Shown here one piece after another: positions 4,425 to 13,808 of a stretch of 14,976 nucleotides of DNA. Made by a program: the position numbers and the translations under genes. Under the pieces are notes generated by a model. That model was given only the letters and a program-made list of their open reading frames with translations, did not search any database and was not told where the DNA came from. Each line of letters starts with the position of its first letter. The first letter of the stretch is position 1. Source of the stretch: Psychrosphaera sp. (lineage in GTDB: Bacteria > Pseudomonadota > Gammaproteobacteria > Enterobacterales > Alteromonadaceae); assembly GCA_028098005.1 (NCBI GenBank), contig JAOHFM010000038.1, positions 1 through 14,976 of the forward strand, read 5' to 3'.

Positions 4425-7349
4425 TTATTCGTCTCTGTAAGAGTCAATATCTGGACAAGAACAGATTAGGTTACGGTCTCCGTATACGTCGTCGATACGA
4501 GTTACCGTAGGCCAGAATTTGTTTTGCTTCACCGCTTCACATGGGAATGCCGCATAGTCGCGAGCATATGCACGATCCCAGTTAGGGTCTAGCACGTCTT
4601 CCGATGTGTGTGGTGCAAAAACAAGTGGGTTGTTGTCTAACGTCCATTGGCCGCTTTCTACTTTCGCAATTTCTTCACGAATAGAGATTAACGCGTCAAT
4701 GAAACGGTCGATTTCAACTTTAGCTTCTGATTCTGTTGGCTCAATCATTAACGTGCCAGCAACTGGGAATGACATGGTTGGAGCGTGGAAACCATAGTCA
4801 TTTAGGCGCTTAGCAATGTCCATTTCTGAAATGCCTGAGCTTTCTTTTAGTGGACGAATATCAACAATACATTCGTGAGCAACACGGTTGTTACGGCCAC
4901 GATATAAAATTGGGAAGTGCTTGCTCAAACGCTCAGTAATGTAGTTGGCGTTTAAGATTGCAACTTCTGTTGCTTGTTGAAGACCATGTTTACCCATCAT
5001 GGCAATATATGCCCAAGATATTGGTAAAATGCCAGCAGAGCCGTATGGAGCCGCTGAAACTGCACCGTTATCAGCACCACCATTAATTGTCATACCTTCG
5101 ATATCATTATCACCAAAGAATTCAACTTTTGTTACTTGGTGGTTTGGTAGGAACGGCGCTAAATGCGCTTTAACACCAATTGGACCCATACCTGGACCAC
5201 CGCCACCATGTGGAATACAGAATGTTTTATGCAAGTTTAAGTGCGATACGTCAGAGCCGATGAAACCAGGTGCTGTAAGGCCAACCTGTGCGTTCATGTT
5301 GGCACCGTCCATATAAACCTGACCGCCATTGTCATGAACAATGTCACATACTTCACGGATGCTTTCTTCATATACACCGTGTGTAGACGGGTACGTTACC
5401 ATGATGCAAGAAAGTGCGTCTTTGTGCTCTTCCGCTTTGGCTTTTAGGTCAGCCATGTCGATGTTGCCTTGCTTGTCACACTCAACAAGTACAACTTTCA
5501 TGCTTGCCATTTGAGCAGAAGCAGGGTTAGTTCCGTGTGCTGAGCTTGGGATCAAGCAGATGTTTCTGTGATGATCGCCACGACTTTCGTGGTATTTACG
5601 AATAGCAATAAGACCAGCGTATTCACCTTGCGCGCCAGAGTTAGGCTGCATTGAAATGTTGTCGTAACCAGTAATTTCAATTAACCAATCAGACAATTCG
5701 CCAATCATTTTACGATAGCCTTGTGCTTGAGACATTGGTGCAAACGGGTGCATATTGCCAAACTCAGGCCAAGTAACAGGGATCATTTCCGCAGTCGCGT
5801 TTAGCTTCATCGTACAAGAACCAAGAGAAATCATTGAGTGGTTCAATGACAAATCTTTGCTTTCTAATTTACGAATATAACGCAACATTTCAGTTTCAGA
5901 CTGGTATGCATTAAATACAGGGTGAGTAAGAATGTCTGTTTTACGAGTGTATTCTGCTGGTACTGAATCAAAACCTTGAGCTGCATTGTCTAACGCTTCT
6001 ACAGTAAGACCATGACCTTCACCTAAAACAACATCAAATAATTCAATAATGTCTTCACGACCAACCGTTTCGTGCATAGACACAGATAACTTGCCGTCTA
6101 AATCTGAACGGAAGTTAACAAGCTTGTCCGCTGCACGTACAAGAATTTCGTCTTTGTTTGCAGCTTCAAACGTTACCGTATCGAACCAAGAATCATTAAC
6201 AAGTTTAACGCCCTTTTCTTTTAAGCCTAAAGCAAAAATGTCAGCTAAACGGTTAATGCGTTGCGCGATGGCTTTTAAGCCTTTTGGTCCATGGTAAACA
6301 GCATAAAATGATGCCATGTTCGCCAGTAAAACCTGTGCAGTACAAATGTTTGAGTTCGCTTTTTCACGACGGATATGCTGCTCACGAGTCTGCATAGCCA
6401 TACGTAATGCTTTATTACCACGACGGTCTTTAGAAACACCGATGATACGACCTGGTAATGAACGTTTAAACTTATCTGTTGTTGCGAAGAATGCAGCGTG
6501 TGGACCACCGTAACCCATTGGTACACCAAAACGCTGTGCAGAGCCAAGTACAACATCTGCACCAAATTGCGCTGGGCCTTCTAACATGATCAAGCTCATG
6601 ATGTCGGCGGCAACAATAGCAATGGCTTTTTTCTCTTGCGTCGCTTCGATTAGCGGTTTGATATCATTAACCTGACCTTCTTGGCCAGTGTAATGGAACA
6701 ATGCACCAAAAATGTCGTATTCAGATACTTTTTCAGCGGCATCAACAACAATCTCAAAACCAAACAATTCAGCGCGTGTTTTAACAACGTCAATAGTTTG
6801 TGGGAATACGTCATTTGCTATAAAAAACGTGTTCGCTTTTTTTGCTTTAGCAACACGCTTAGCTAGCGCCATTGCTTCTGCAGCTGCCGTTGCTTCATCT
6901 AATAAAGATGCGCTTGCTAACTCTAAACCAGTTAAGTCTATTGTTAATTGTTGGAAGTTAAGCAGTGACTCTAAACGACCTTGTGCAATCTCTGGCTGAT
7001 AAGGCGTGTAAGCCGTATACCAACCTGGATTTTCCAATACGTTACGTTGAATTACGTTTGGTACTGAAACCGGGTGATAGCCTAAACCAATATATGATTT
7101 AGCTATTTGGTTTTCACTCGCTACCGACTTTAAATATGCTAACGTTTGCTCTTCTGTTTGAGCGTCGCCAATATTTAAGGCTTCCGGTAAACGGATAGAA
7201 CCAGGTACCGTTTGGTCAATCAATTCTTTAACAGAGCTTACGCCCAATGTTTTACACATCTCAAGCTGTTCGTCTTCGCTAGGACCAATATGGCGGCGAA
7301 TAAAAATTTCATTTTGCTCAAGTTGAGTTAGGCTAAATTTTTCTGACAT
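4425..7349 (-). CDS. gcvP: Glycine dehydrogenase (decarboxylating), P-protein of the glycine cleavage system
   Basis: P-protein decarboxylates glycine with pyridoxal phosphate and passes the aminomethyl group to the lipoyl arm of GcvH. I place the start at ATG 7349 (974 residues, beginning [16 protein letters not shown]); a TTG eleven codons upstream lacks support. The length fits the single-chain form of Gammaproteobacteria. The N-terminal half begins with the [13 protein letters not shown] region (about 16-28) typical of the family. The C-terminal half carries the cofactor site [19 protein letters not shown], with predicted PLP lysine K708 (codon 5226-5228), after the [13 protein letters not shown] motif. 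It is the last gene of the operon, about 80 bp after gcvH, and a terminator-like hairpin in that gap may lower its expression relative to GcvH. The reading frame is intact and no key residue appears lost. Confidence 0.97.
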   Translation of the reverse strand: MSEKFSLTQLEQNEIFIRRHIGPSEDEQLEMCKTLGVSSVKELIDQTVPGSIRLPEALNIGDAQTEEQTLAYLKSVASENQIAKSYIGLGYHPVSVPNVIQRNVLENPGWYTAYTPYQPEIAQGRLESLLNFQQLTIDLTGLELASASLLDEATAAAEAMALAKRVAKAKKANTFFIANDVFPQTIDVVKTRAELFGFEIVVDAAEKVSEYDIFGALFHYTGQEGQVNDIKPLIEATQEKKAIAIVAADIMSLIMLEGPAQFGADVVLGSAQRFGVPMGYGGPHAAFFATTDKFKRSLPGRIIGVSKDRRGNKALRMAMQTREQHIRREKANSNICTAQVLLANMASFYAVYHGPKGLKAIAQRINRLADIFALGLKEKGVKLVNDSWFDTVTFEAANKDEILVRAADKLVNFRSDLDGKLSVSMHETVGREDIIELFDVVLGEGHGLTVEALDNAAQGFDSVPAEYTRKTDILTHPVFNAYQSETEMLRYIRKLESKDLSLNHSMISLGSCTMKLNATAEMIPVTWPEFGNMHPFAPMSQAQGYRKMIGELSDWLIEITGYDNISMQPNSGAQGEYAGLIAIRKYHESRGDHHRNICLIPSSAHGTNPASAQMASMKVVLVECDKQGNIDMADLKAKAEEHKDALSCIMVTYPSTHGVYEESIREVCDIVHDNGGQVYMDGANMNAQVGLTAPGFIGSDVSHLNLHKTFCIPHGGGGPGMGPIGVKAHLAPFLPNHQVTKVEFFGDNDIEGMTINGGADNGAVSAAPYGSAGILPISWAYIAMMGKHGLQQATEVAILNANYITERLSKHFPILYRGRNNRVAHECIVDIRPLKESSGISEMDIAKRLNDYGFHAPTMSFPVAGTLMIEPTESEAKVEIDRFIDALISIREEIAKVESGQWTLDNNPLVFAPHTSEDVLDPNWDRAYARDYAAFPCEAVKQNKFWPTVTRIDDVYGDRNLICSCPDIDSYRDE

Positions 7350-7371
7350 GGCTAACAGATTTCCTACAATT

Positions 7372-7412
7372 AAAATAGACAAAACCTCGCAGGATTATCC
7401 GAGCGAGGCTTT
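7372..7412 (-). terminator. Terminator-like hairpin between gcvH and gcvP
   Basis: On the minus strand AAGCCTCGC (7411-7403) pairs with GCGAGGTTT (7390-7382) over nine pairs including one G-U, with a 12-nt loop. It is followed by TTTTGTCTATTTT. It lies inside the operon, 20 bp after the gcvH stop and before gcvP. It could partly terminate transcription or protect the 3' end of a gcvTH transcript. Confidence 0.6.
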
Positions 7413-7430
7413 CAATTTTTTGACTAAGAC

Positions 7431-7820
7431 TTAATCTTCGTCGATAGAGTCGGCGTAACCACCGTCGTCTAATAAGTCGTCTAACTCAGACGCATCTTCA
7501 AGTTTTAACTTGAATAACCAACCGTCTCCGTATGGGTCAGAGTTCACGTTTTCAGGAGAGTCTTCTAACTCTTCGTTCACTGCAACTACTTCACCAGCAA
7601 CAGGTGCGTAGATGTCAGAAGCAGCTTTTACAGACTCTGCTACTGCACAATCGTCGCCAGCTGCAAATTCGTCACCCACGTCTGGTAAATCTACAAATAC
7701 CATGTCGCCAAGTAGGCCTTGTGCGTGCTCAGTAATACCTACAGTAACAACGCCGTTACCTTCATTGCGAACCCACTCGTGTGAAGACGCGTATTTTAAG
7801 TCCGATGGAATAGTGCTCAT
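7431..7820 (-). CDS. gcvH: Glycine cleavage system H protein (lipoyl carrier)
   Basis: GcvH is the small mobile carrier whose lipoyl-lysine shuttles the aminomethyl group from P- to T-protein and is reoxidised by lipoamide dehydrogenase. The 129 residues match the family's usual length. The lipoylation site is in AESVKAASD (61-69), with K65 the modified lysine. Flanking family features are [10 protein letters not shown] (8-17), [20 protein letters not shown] (27-46) and the hammerhead partner [12 protein letters not shown]. The C-terminal end is strongly acidic. The ATG has an AAGGAA ribosome site a few bases upstream. A 159-bp gap separates it from gcvT, larger than usual in this operon, and contains a near-perfect palindrome and AT-rich sequence that may form an internal promoter. 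It is intact and the assignment is secure. Confidence 0.97.
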   Translation of the reverse strand: MSTIPSDLKYASSHEWVRNEGNGVVTVGITEHAQGLLGDMVFVDLPDVGDEFAAGDDCAVAESVKAASDIYAPVAGEVVAVNEELEDSPENVNSDPYGDGWLFKLKLEDASELDDLLDDGGYADSIDED

Positions 7821-7866
7821 TTTAAGTTCCTTAGGGATCTTTCTTTATTAATTTTATAAGTTGTTT

Positions 7867-7883
7867 AGATAACCAGGTTGTCT
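7867..7883. promoter_or_regulatory. 17-bp palindrome upstream of gcvH, possible operator
   Basis: AGATAACCAGGTTGTCT is a dyad around a central A with one mismatched pair. Because the arms abut, it makes a poor RNA hairpin, which favours a protein-binding DNA site. It lies about 47 bp before the gcvH start, just upstream of an AT-rich stretch containing a TATAAA that could be the -10 element of an internal promoter. The binding protein is unknown. Confidence 0.4.
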
Positions 7884-7979
7884 ATTTTGTTAGCCATGTG
7901 AAAAGATAATGGCACTTTACAAAATGTTCAACCTCATCATTCAAATATTTGTTTTGTTATTTAACGTTGCTTTCGTTAA

Positions 7980-9065
7980 TTAAAGTACTGATTTGCCGTT
8001 ACGAACAAAACCCGCTTTAACTACTTTTACGTCAACCAACTTTTTACGCATCTCTACCTGTACTGTACTGCCTAGCTCTGTGCCTTTTGGTACACGAGCC
8101 ATTGCCACAGAGAAGCCTAATGTTGGAGAGAAAGTTCCCGACGTTATTACGCCTTCGCCAGCGTCTGTGATCACTTTTAGGCCGCTTCGTAAAACGCCCT
8201 TCTGTTCCATCACTAATCCAACAAGCTTGTCTGAACCTTGTTCTTTTAATTTAACCAATGCGTCACGACCAATGAAGTTACGCTCAGCAGGTTCCCAAGA
8301 GATAGTCCAGGCCATGTTGGCCGCTAATGGAGAAACAGACTCATCCATGTCTAAACCATAAAGGTTCATTCCGGCTTCAAGTCTTAATGTGTCGCGAGCA
8401 CCTAAACCTGCAGGTTGTACACCCGCATCAATTAGCTGTTGCCAAAAATCAGCAGCTTGTTCTGGTGGAAGGATAATTTCGTAACCTGTTTCGCCAGTGT
8501 AACCTGTTGTTGCAATAAACAAGTCGCCAGCTTGAACACCAAAAAATGGCTTCATACCTTCAACCAAAGCTTGTTGCTCGGCAGAAATAATTGTGGCTAC
8601 TTTTTCTTTTGAATTTGGACCTTGAACGGCAATCATTGCGTAGTCAGGCTGTTCAGTCACGGTAACGTTAAACGTAGCGGCTTGTTTGTTAATCCACTCT
8701 AAGTCTTTAACACGTGTTGCTGAGTTAACCACCATACGGTAGAACGTCTCGTCGAAGTGATAAATGATAAGGTCGTCAATAACGCCGCCTTCTTCATTTA
8801 GCATGCCTGTGTAAAGAGCTTTACCAGCAACTTGAAGTTTTGCTACGTCATTTGTAACTAGTTTTTGTAAGAATACTTTTGCGTCTGCACCTTTAATGTC
8901 AACAATGGTCATATGCGACACATCAAACATTCCAGCATCTTGACGAACAGCGTGATGCTCTTCGATTTGAGAGCCGTAGTTAATTGGCATTTCCCAACCA
9001 TGGAAATCAACCATCTTCGCGCCTGCTTCGACGTGTTTATCAAATAAAACCGTTCTGTTGCTCAT
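7980..9065 (-). CDS. gcvT: Aminomethyltransferase, T-protein of the glycine cleavage system
   Basis: T-protein releases ammonia from the aminomethyl-lipoyl arm of GcvH and transfers the methylene group to tetrahydrofolate. Two in-frame ATGs lie at 9071 and 9065. The second (361 residues, [11 protein letters not shown]) has the better spacing (8 nt) from AAAGG, so I prefer it. Family landmarks are [26 protein letters not shown], the [13 protein letters not shown] segment with the conserved catalytic-region aspartates, [12 protein letters not shown], and [17 protein letters not shown]. Length is within a few residues of the E. coli protein. It is the first gene of the operon, with a candidate promoter close upstream and the ubiI terminator beyond it. 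A 6-bp hairpin (7961-7966 with 7974-7979) abuts its stop codon. Confidence 0.96.
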   Translation of the reverse strand: MSNRTVLFDKHVEAGAKMVDFHGWEMPINYGSQIEEHHAVRQDAGMFDVSHMTIVDIKGADAKVFLQKLVTNDVAKLQVAGKALYTGMLNEEGGVIDDLIIYHFDETFYRMVVNSATRVKDLEWINKQAATFNVTVTEQPDYAMIAVQGPNSKEKVATIISAEQQALVEGMKPFFGVQAGDLFIATTGYTGETGYEIILPPEQAADFWQQLIDAGVQPAGLGARDTLRLEAGMNLYGLDMDESVSPLAANMAWTISWEPAERNFIGRDALVKLKEQGSDKLVGLVMEQKGVLRSGLKVITDAGEGVITSGTFSPTLGFSVAMARVPKGTELGSTVQVEMRKKLVDVKVVKAGFVRNGKSVL

Positions 9066-9107
9066 GAACATTACCTTTCTATAAAAGAGTGCTGTAAAAG
9101 ACTGCAG

Positions 9108-9160
9108 TAAAAATTTGCGTCAGAGTATACCCCATACAAAACTATAACTCTACGCGTTAC
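9108..9160 (-). promoter_or_regulatory. Candidate promoter of gcvTHP
   Basis: On the minus strand a strong -10 element TATACT occupies 9129-9124, giving a start near 9117 and a leader of about 50 nt before gcvT. The -35 region 17 bp upstream (AGAGTT) matches poorly, which would fit a promoter needing an activator such as GcvA or Lrp, though I cannot identify their sites. No glycine riboswitch is recognisable in the short leader. Confidence 0.4.
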
Positions 9161-9201
9161 TGATTAGTAATATTGATGCAAACCTTTGTTGTTTAATTAC
9201 T

Positions 9202-9231
9202 AAAAAGCCACTCTTTTTAGGTAGTGGCTTT
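9202..9231 (-). terminator. Rho-independent terminator after ubiI
   Basis: On the minus strand AAAGCCACT (9231-9223) pairs perfectly with AGTGGCTTT (9212-9204), with a 10-nt loop, and is followed by a short T-run. It lies about 22 bp beyond the ubiI stop codon and separates the ubi genes from gcvTHP. Confidence 0.85.
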
Positions 9232-9253
9232 GATTTAACTTTGTTTTGTGTGG

Positions 9254-10498
9254 TTATATTTCATCAACCTGTTGGGCTAATACTGGTAACTTACCGCTGA
9301 TACCCATTGCCTGCTCAATAATTTTGTTTTTTACGAGTGGAGTATTATTAGTTATCTTCAGCCCCACACCTCGTATTAGTTTTTTTATTGGGTTTGAACC
9401 GTCAAACAATTCCTTTAACGAGGCCATTGCAACAATAAGTACCTGTGCCTCTGCTTTACGCCAGCGTTCAAACTCTCTGAGCTGTCTTGTTAACTTAACT
9501 TGGTCATTTAATAATGCGCTTGATGAACCTTGCGTCAAACATTCCACCAAACTGGCAGCGTCTAACAATCCTAAATTCATGCCTAGTCCAGCCAATGGAT
9601 GAATAGTATGAGCTGCATCACCAATAAAGATCACTCGTTTATCCAACCATTGCTGGGTATAACGCATGGTTAAAGGAAAACTAGCTCTTGCAGTAGTTAC
9701 TTCACAGGGACCTAAAACGCTGTCGGTTGCGGCGGTTAAATGCTTGTTAAAATCCACCTCGTCCATATTTATTAAATGTTCAGCTTGTTCAGGCGATGTA
9801 GACCAAACAATACTACAAACATTTTCCTGCTCACCAAACATAGGCAATAACGCGAGCGGGCCTTGTGGCAAGAATACTTGTCGAGCACATTGATTATGTG
9901 GCTCTGTGGTTTTGATATTAGCCACAATAGCGTGATGATCATAATCAGAAAATGTAGTGGCCGATTTGAGTTGTTTTTTAACCCAAGACTGCGCTCCATC
10001 AGCGGCAATGGCTAACTTAGCCATTGCTAGGCTGTTTGCATCTGCGCTTCCATCAACCAATGTCAGCACTACCTGCTCATCATTGTTATGGATCGCGGTT
10101 ATTTCGGTTTCAAATTTAAGCGTTATAAGCGATTGCGCTTTGGCCGCTCTAATAAGACCATTTCGTATATTATTGTTTTCAACTATGTGACCAAGGTGAG
10201 ATTGATTGACCTGCCCTGCATTAAAACTTATATCGCCAAAGCTTTCCTTATCCCACACTTTCATTGAGTCATAAGAAGAAAGTCGGTCAGATTCCATATG
10301 CTGCCAAGCATTGAGGTTAGTTAAAATTTGCTGACTGGCCAGTGACAACGCGCTCACTCTCGACTGAGGAGTTGATAAATCTACAAGCTCTGCAGCGCGA
10401 TCGACTACCACAACACTATAGCCTTGATCTGCAAGCCCTAATGCCGCCGTTAAACCAACACAACCACCGCCAATTACTACTATATCTGTTGAGATCAT
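9254..10498 (-). CDS. ubiI: FAD-dependent hydroxylase of ubiquinone biosynthesis (2-octaprenylphenol hydroxylase type, formerly VisC)
   Basis: This 414-residue flavoprotein belongs to the UbiH/UbiF/UbiI/VisC family, which adds hydroxyls to the ubiquinone ring at the inner-membrane Ubi complex. It shows the FAD-binding GGGCVG motif (10-15) after strand DIVVIG, the conserved DG pair (AADGAQ, D167-G168), and the second FAD motif GDAAHTIHPLAGLGMNLG (293-310). UbiI hydroxylates C5; I favour UbiI over UbiF because of its position just after ubiH and before gcvT, as in E. coli. The ATG at 10498 lies one base after the ubiH stop, so the two are co-translated; the family members also look like an ancient tandem duplication. 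It ends just before a strong terminator. Function is confident; the exact carbon hydroxylated is inferred from synteny. Confidence 0.92.
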   Translation of the reverse strand: MISTDIVVIGGGCVGLTAALGLADQGYSVVVVDRAAELVDLSTPQSRVSALSLASQQILTNLNAWQHMESDRLSSYDSMKVWDKESFGDISFNAGQVNQSHLGHIVENNNIRNGLIRAAKAQSLITLKFETEITAIHNNDEQVVLTLVDGSADANSLAMAKLAIAADGAQSWVKKQLKSATTFSDYDHHAIVANIKTTEPHNQCARQVFLPQGPLALLPMFGEQENVCSIVWSTSPEQAEHLINMDEVDFNKHLTAATDSVLGPCEVTTARASFPLTMRYTQQWLDKRVIFIGDAAHTIHPLAGLGMNLGLLDAASLVECLTQGSSSALLNDQVKLTRQLREFERWRKAEAQVLIVAMASLKELFDGSNPIKKLIRGVGLKITNNTPLVKNKIIEQAMGISGKLPVLAQQVDEI

Positions 10499-10499
10499 T

Positions 10500-11771
10500 T
10501 TAATACTCTGCTTGTTTTGCTTGCGGCAAGTTAAACTGTTTATGACTGCCCATAAAGTGCAATGCTAACCATTGTTGTAAACTGTCACACTTCTGGAGTG
10601 ACATTAATCCTACCGTTCGGGTCAATGCTGGCAAACGTCCTGGCAAGGCAAACAAACGAACCAGCATATCGGTAAAGTCTGTAATGCGGTCAATATCTTC
10701 GAGCCTATTTTTTTGGTAGCTGTTTAAAACCGAGAATGAGCCAATGTCAATGTTGTTTTCAAGTGCTTGTTTTATTTCAAAAACCAATACACCAATATCC
10801 CGAACACCTAAATTAAAACCTTGCCCTGCAATAGGGTGAACCGTATGAGCCGTATTGCCTAATAAAACGGTTCTAGCAGCAATTAAACGTTCAACTTTAG
10901 TCAGGCTCAGTGGGTAATACGCTCGTTTTGAGCATTTCACTATTCGCCCGGCGGCATAACCAAAGGCAAGTTGCAGTGCTTCACAAAAAGCGTCATCGTC
11001 TAACTCTTTATTAATAAGCGCTTGTTCAGGTGATTGAGTCCAAACTACATTAAACTCGTTTTTACCGATAGGTAAAAATGCAATAGGTCCATTAGTTGTA
11101 AAACGCTCAAAAGCAACATTGCGGCCATATGCGTTGAGGTTTTTAGGGGCGGCTTCAGTTCGAACATTGGCAATAATAGCGGCTTGCTGGTATTGGCTGG
11201 TTTTATTATTAATTTTTAATAAGTCACGTGTTGGAGAGTTTGCCCCTTCGGCTACCACCAACAACTGACTTTGAATGCAACTGCCTGAGCTTAGAGTAAT
11301 TTCTACTGGCTCGGATAAGGCAGTGGGCGTGCTTAATGCAACTATGTGATCAGGGCAAAACCAATGTACATCAAAATGTTTAGCTGTTGCTTTGAGTGCA
11401 CAACCTAAATTGTGCATTGATGCCACATGCCCCATAGCATTTAAGCCATAGTCTTTGGCTTGCATCATGGTTTTACCAATATGACCACGGTCAGACGTGA
11501 TGATCGTTTGGATCGGCCAGCCATTCTTTTTAAGCTCTGGCCACACATTCCAATGATTCAAGAGTTGTAAAGAGCCATGCGATAAAGCTAAACAGCGCTG
11601 GTCAAAATTTGACTGCACAGTTTGTTCAGACGTTTGTTCAACGGGCTCAATAATAGCCACACGTAAACTTGGTGTTTCTTGCTTTAAGCCAATTGCTGTA
11701 AGCAGGCCCGACAAACCGCCTCCTGACACAACCACATCAAATTCTTCATTTGTATCCGCGCTTAAACTCAA
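10500..11771 (-). CDS. ubiH: 2-octaprenyl-6-methoxyphenol hydroxylase-type flavoprotein
   Basis: The 423-residue product is a second member of the ubiquinone hydroxylase family. It has the FAD motif GGGLSG (17-22), an AEG in place of the usual ADG (A174-G176), an AFLPIG strand, and GNTAHTVHPIAGQGFNLG (305-322). Asn replaces the usual Asp in GD; as I recall, E. coli UbiH also has GN here, which supports UbiH over UbiI. UbiH hydroxylates C1 of the ring. The start is probably TTG at 11771, since no ATG occurs in the N-terminal region and AAGGGG lies about 6 nt upstream; this may keep expression low. It follows pepP by 33 bp and is followed by ubiI after one base, so pepP-ubiH-ubiI are likely one operon. 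Confidence 0.92.
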   Translation of the reverse strand: MSLSADTNEEFDVVVSGGGLSGLLTAIGLKQETPSLRVAIIEPVEQTSEQTVQSNFDQRCLALSHGSLQLLNHWNVWPELKKNGWPIQTIITSDRGHIGKTMMQAKDYGLNAMGHVASMHNLGCALKATAKHFDVHWFCPDHIVALSTPTALSEPVEITLSSGSCIQSQLLVVAEGANSPTRDLLKINNKTSQYQQAAIIANVRTEAAPKNLNAYGRNVAFERFTTNGPIAFLPIGKNEFNVVWTQSPEQALINKELDDDAFCEALQLAFGYAAGRIVKCSKRAYYPLSLTKVERLIAARTVLLGNTAHTVHPIAGQGFNLGVRDIGVLVFEIKQALENNIDIGSFSVLNSYQKNRLEDIDRITDFTDMLVRLFALPGRLPALTRTVGLMSLQKCDSLQQWLALHFMGSHKQFNLPQAKQAEY

Positions 11772-11804
11772 AACAGCCCCTTAACGTTTTATGTGTTTGC
11801 TCTA

Positions 11805-13136
11805 CTAAGAAAAAATAGCTTCAATTTCTTCTACGGTTTTAGGCACACTTTCGGTTAAGTTTTCGTAACCATTTTTAGTAATTAAAATATCATCTTCAAT
11901 ACGCACACCAATGCCATGCCATTTAGCATCACAGTTAGCTTCGCTATCAATGTAAATACCAGGCTCAACAGTAAATACCATGCCTGGCTCTAGTGAACGT
12001 TCCGCGCCAGCTTGGTTATAATCACCAACGTCATGAACGTCTAATCCAATCCAATGCGAACAACCGTGCATATAAAATGCACGATGTGCATTGTTTTTAA
12101 TTAATTCTTCAACATCACCCGATAAAATACCGAGTGCAACGAGCCCTTCTGTTACCGCTTTAATAGAGGCATTGGTAATAGACTTTAATGACGCTGTTGG
12201 AGAGATAGCGTCAAACACCGCTTGTTGAGCATTTAGCACCACGTTATAAATAGCTTTTTGCTCTTCGCTAAATTTACCATTGACTGGCCATGTACGAGTA
12301 ATATCCGCTGCATAACCTTCAAGTTCGCAACCTGAGTCGATTAAAACTAAGTCGCCAGGCTTAACTTCATCTTGGTTTTCGGTGTAATGCAATATACAAG
12401 CGTTTTCGCCACCACCAACAATGGTACCATAAGCCGGATGACGGGCTTTATTCATGGCATAGTGATGATGAATTTCTGCTTCCAGTTGATATTCAAAAAC
12501 CGGTAAATTTTGTTTAGTTTGCGCTGCTGAAAATTGCATAGCTCGTTTGTGTGCCGCCGCTGATATTTTACCCGCTTCTCGCATCACATTTATTTCAGCT
12601 TCCGATTTAAACAGTCTCATATTGTGCACTAACGGGCGAATGTCTAGCATTTCCGTTGGTGCAGACCAACCTTTTTTAGGCCCCATACGCAACTCATGCA
12701 TGGTATTAAATACGAGGTCATCAGCGTACTCATATTCGCCCTGCGCAAAATAGAGCGTTAACTTATTGTTAATGGCGTCTTTAATCGTTTCGTTTAATTC
12801 TGTGGTATCAAATGCACGGTGTACTTTAAATTTTTCAACGGCTTGCGCTTTGCCAATTCTTCGACCGTGCCAAATTTCGGCGGATTTATCTTTAACTCTA
12901 CACACTAAGGTTGACGCGTGTACACCATCCATTTTTTCAATAATTAAATAGGCGTCCGGCTCTGGAAATCCGGTTAAATAATGAAAGTCGCTGTTTTGTC
13001 TAAAGGCAAACTCAGTATCCCTACTTCTTGTTAACTCTTGGGCTGCTGGAATAATGGCAACACTATTGTCTTTCATTTTTTCAGCTAGGGCGATTCTGCG
13101 ATTTACAAATTCGTTAACAGGAATGGAGTTTATCAT
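11805..13136 (-). CDS. pepP: Xaa-Pro aminopeptidase II (M24B metallopeptidase)
   Basis: PepP removes an N-terminal residue that precedes proline, using a dinuclear manganese centre in the cytoplasm. The 443 residues show an N-terminal aminopeptidase-P domain (about 1-170, including NSDFHYLTGFPEPDAYL at 48-64) and a C-terminal pita-bread catalytic domain. All five predicted metal ligands are present: D267 (LIDSGC), D278 (AADITRTWP), H361 (GCSHWIGLDVHDVG), E391 (EPGIY) and E414 (VRIEDDILI); H357 and H368 are also conserved. The ATG at 13136 is preceded by an AGAGG ribosome site. It is the gene before ubiH, the same position as in E. coli. It was historically linked to ubiH only by location; no role in ubiquinone synthesis is implied. 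Confidence 0.95.
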   Translation of the reverse strand: MINSIPVNEFVNRRIALAEKMKDNSVAIIPAAQELTRSRDTEFAFRQNSDFHYLTGFPEPDAYLIIEKMDGVHASTLVCRVKDKSAEIWHGRRIGKAQAVEKFKVHRAFDTTELNETIKDAINNKLTLYFAQGEYEYADDLVFNTMHELRMGPKKGWSAPTEMLDIRPLVHNMRLFKSEAEINVMREAGKISAAAHKRAMQFSAAQTKQNLPVFEYQLEAEIHHHYAMNKARHPAYGTIVGGGENACILHYTENQDEVKPGDLVLIDSGCELEGYAADITRTWPVNGKFSEEQKAIYNVVLNAQQAVFDAISPTASLKSITNASIKAVTEGLVALGILSGDVEELIKNNAHRAFYMHGCSHWIGLDVHDVGDYNQAGAERSLEPGMVFTVEPGIYIDSEANCDAKWHGIGVRIEDDILITKNGYENLTESVPKTVEEIEAIFS

Positions 13137-13208
13137 TTATACCTCTAAAAAATGGTACCGGCATTAGAGTCCGGTAACTTTATATTCATTGACTTTAGTG
13201 TTAGAGCA

Positions 13209-13229
13209 AAGCGCCTGAGCTAAGCGCTT
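13209..13229 (-). terminator. Weak hairpin between ygfB and pepP
   Basis: AAGCGC (13209-13214) and GCGCTT (13224-13229) form a 6-bp stem with a 9-nt loop, followed on the minus strand by TTTGCT. It may act as a weak terminator for ygfB or a processing site. The short U-run makes termination inefficient at best, so ygfB and pepP may still share some transcripts. Confidence 0.3.
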
Positions 13230-13253
13230 ATGCGTTAGTTTTTGAGCCAGAAT

Positions 13254-13808
13254 TTAGTGCAATGTTTTGTTTTCATCATCAGGAATCGTGGTTTCTGTAC
13301 CAAACTCTTGATGACATAATATGGCTGAAACACGCACAAACTCAACCACTTCATAAAAATCAGCTTGGTTTTCGTTGTTGTCTTCCATTTCCGAATCCAT
13401 ACGAGTGATATTTGTTAAATCTTCTATCACTTCACGAACGTCATTACTCGCTAGTTTCAAATCACGTTTGTTTAAGCCAAAACCAACTAAAAAGTACTGT
13501 ACCCAGTTGATAAGCTCTTCCGCTTGATCCGTTAAGGTCTCTTCGTCATCCATTAATAAAATTTCAAAAGCCATTTCACCCGACTCAAGCTTGTCATAAA
13601 TGTCATTCACTAGGTCTTGGGCCGCAATCTTTACCTTGCCTTTAATAGTCATGCCATTGTTAAACAGCTCAGATAAATGCTCTAAAAAGTCTTTATTACC
13701 TTTAAACATGCCACCCGATATCAGGCCTGCTAACAAACCGTGAAATTCACTGGCCGTTGCAGTGAAATCTTGCTCATTTAAAACTTGTACTAGTTCTTGA
13801 TGCGTCAT
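13254..13808 (-). CDS. ygfB: YgfB/UPF0149 family protein
   Basis: The 184-residue acidic, mostly helical protein matches the UPF0149 (YgfB/YecA) family. Visible features are an N-terminal SEFHGLLAGLISGG segment (20-33) typical of the family and a central LLMDDEETLTDQAEELINWVQYFLVGFGLN region, followed by a DVREVIEDLTNI helix and an acidic tail. Most family members have no known enzyme activity; a regulatory protein role has been reported for YgfB in Pseudomonas. It has no membrane segment. It lies upstream of pepP, 117 bp away, matching the E. coli order ygfB-pepP-ubiH-ubiI. In E. coli the divergent neighbour is zapA; none is found here, and the next gene is the 6S RNA. Family assignment is secure; molecular function is not. 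Confidence 0.9.
   Translation of the reverse strand: MTHQELVQVLNEQDFTATASEFHGLLAGLISGGMFKGNKDFLEHLSELFNNGMTIKGKVKIAAQDLVNDIYDKLESGEMAFEILLMDDEETLTDQAEELINWVQYFLVGFGLNKRDLKLASNDVREVIEDLTNITRMDSEMEDNNENQADFYEVVEFVRVSAILCHQEFGTETTIPDDENKTLH

Noticed and set aside
4999..5316. 105-codon plus-strand open frame opposite gcvP
   Set aside because: It mirrors the conserved PLP-site region of gcvP; its glycine/proline-rich text is the complement of the GGGG motif. The same applies to the other plus-strand frames across gcvP, gcvT, gcvH, ubiI and pepP.
7350..7382. Eleven-residue N-terminal extension of GcvP from a TTG
   Set aside because: The extension is unlike the family and contains the likely ribosome site of the ATG at 7349.
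9072..9201. Glycine riboswitch before gcvT
   Set aside because: The leader after the candidate promoter is only about 50 nt and none of the glycine-aptamer core motifs can be seen; an aptamer would not fit.
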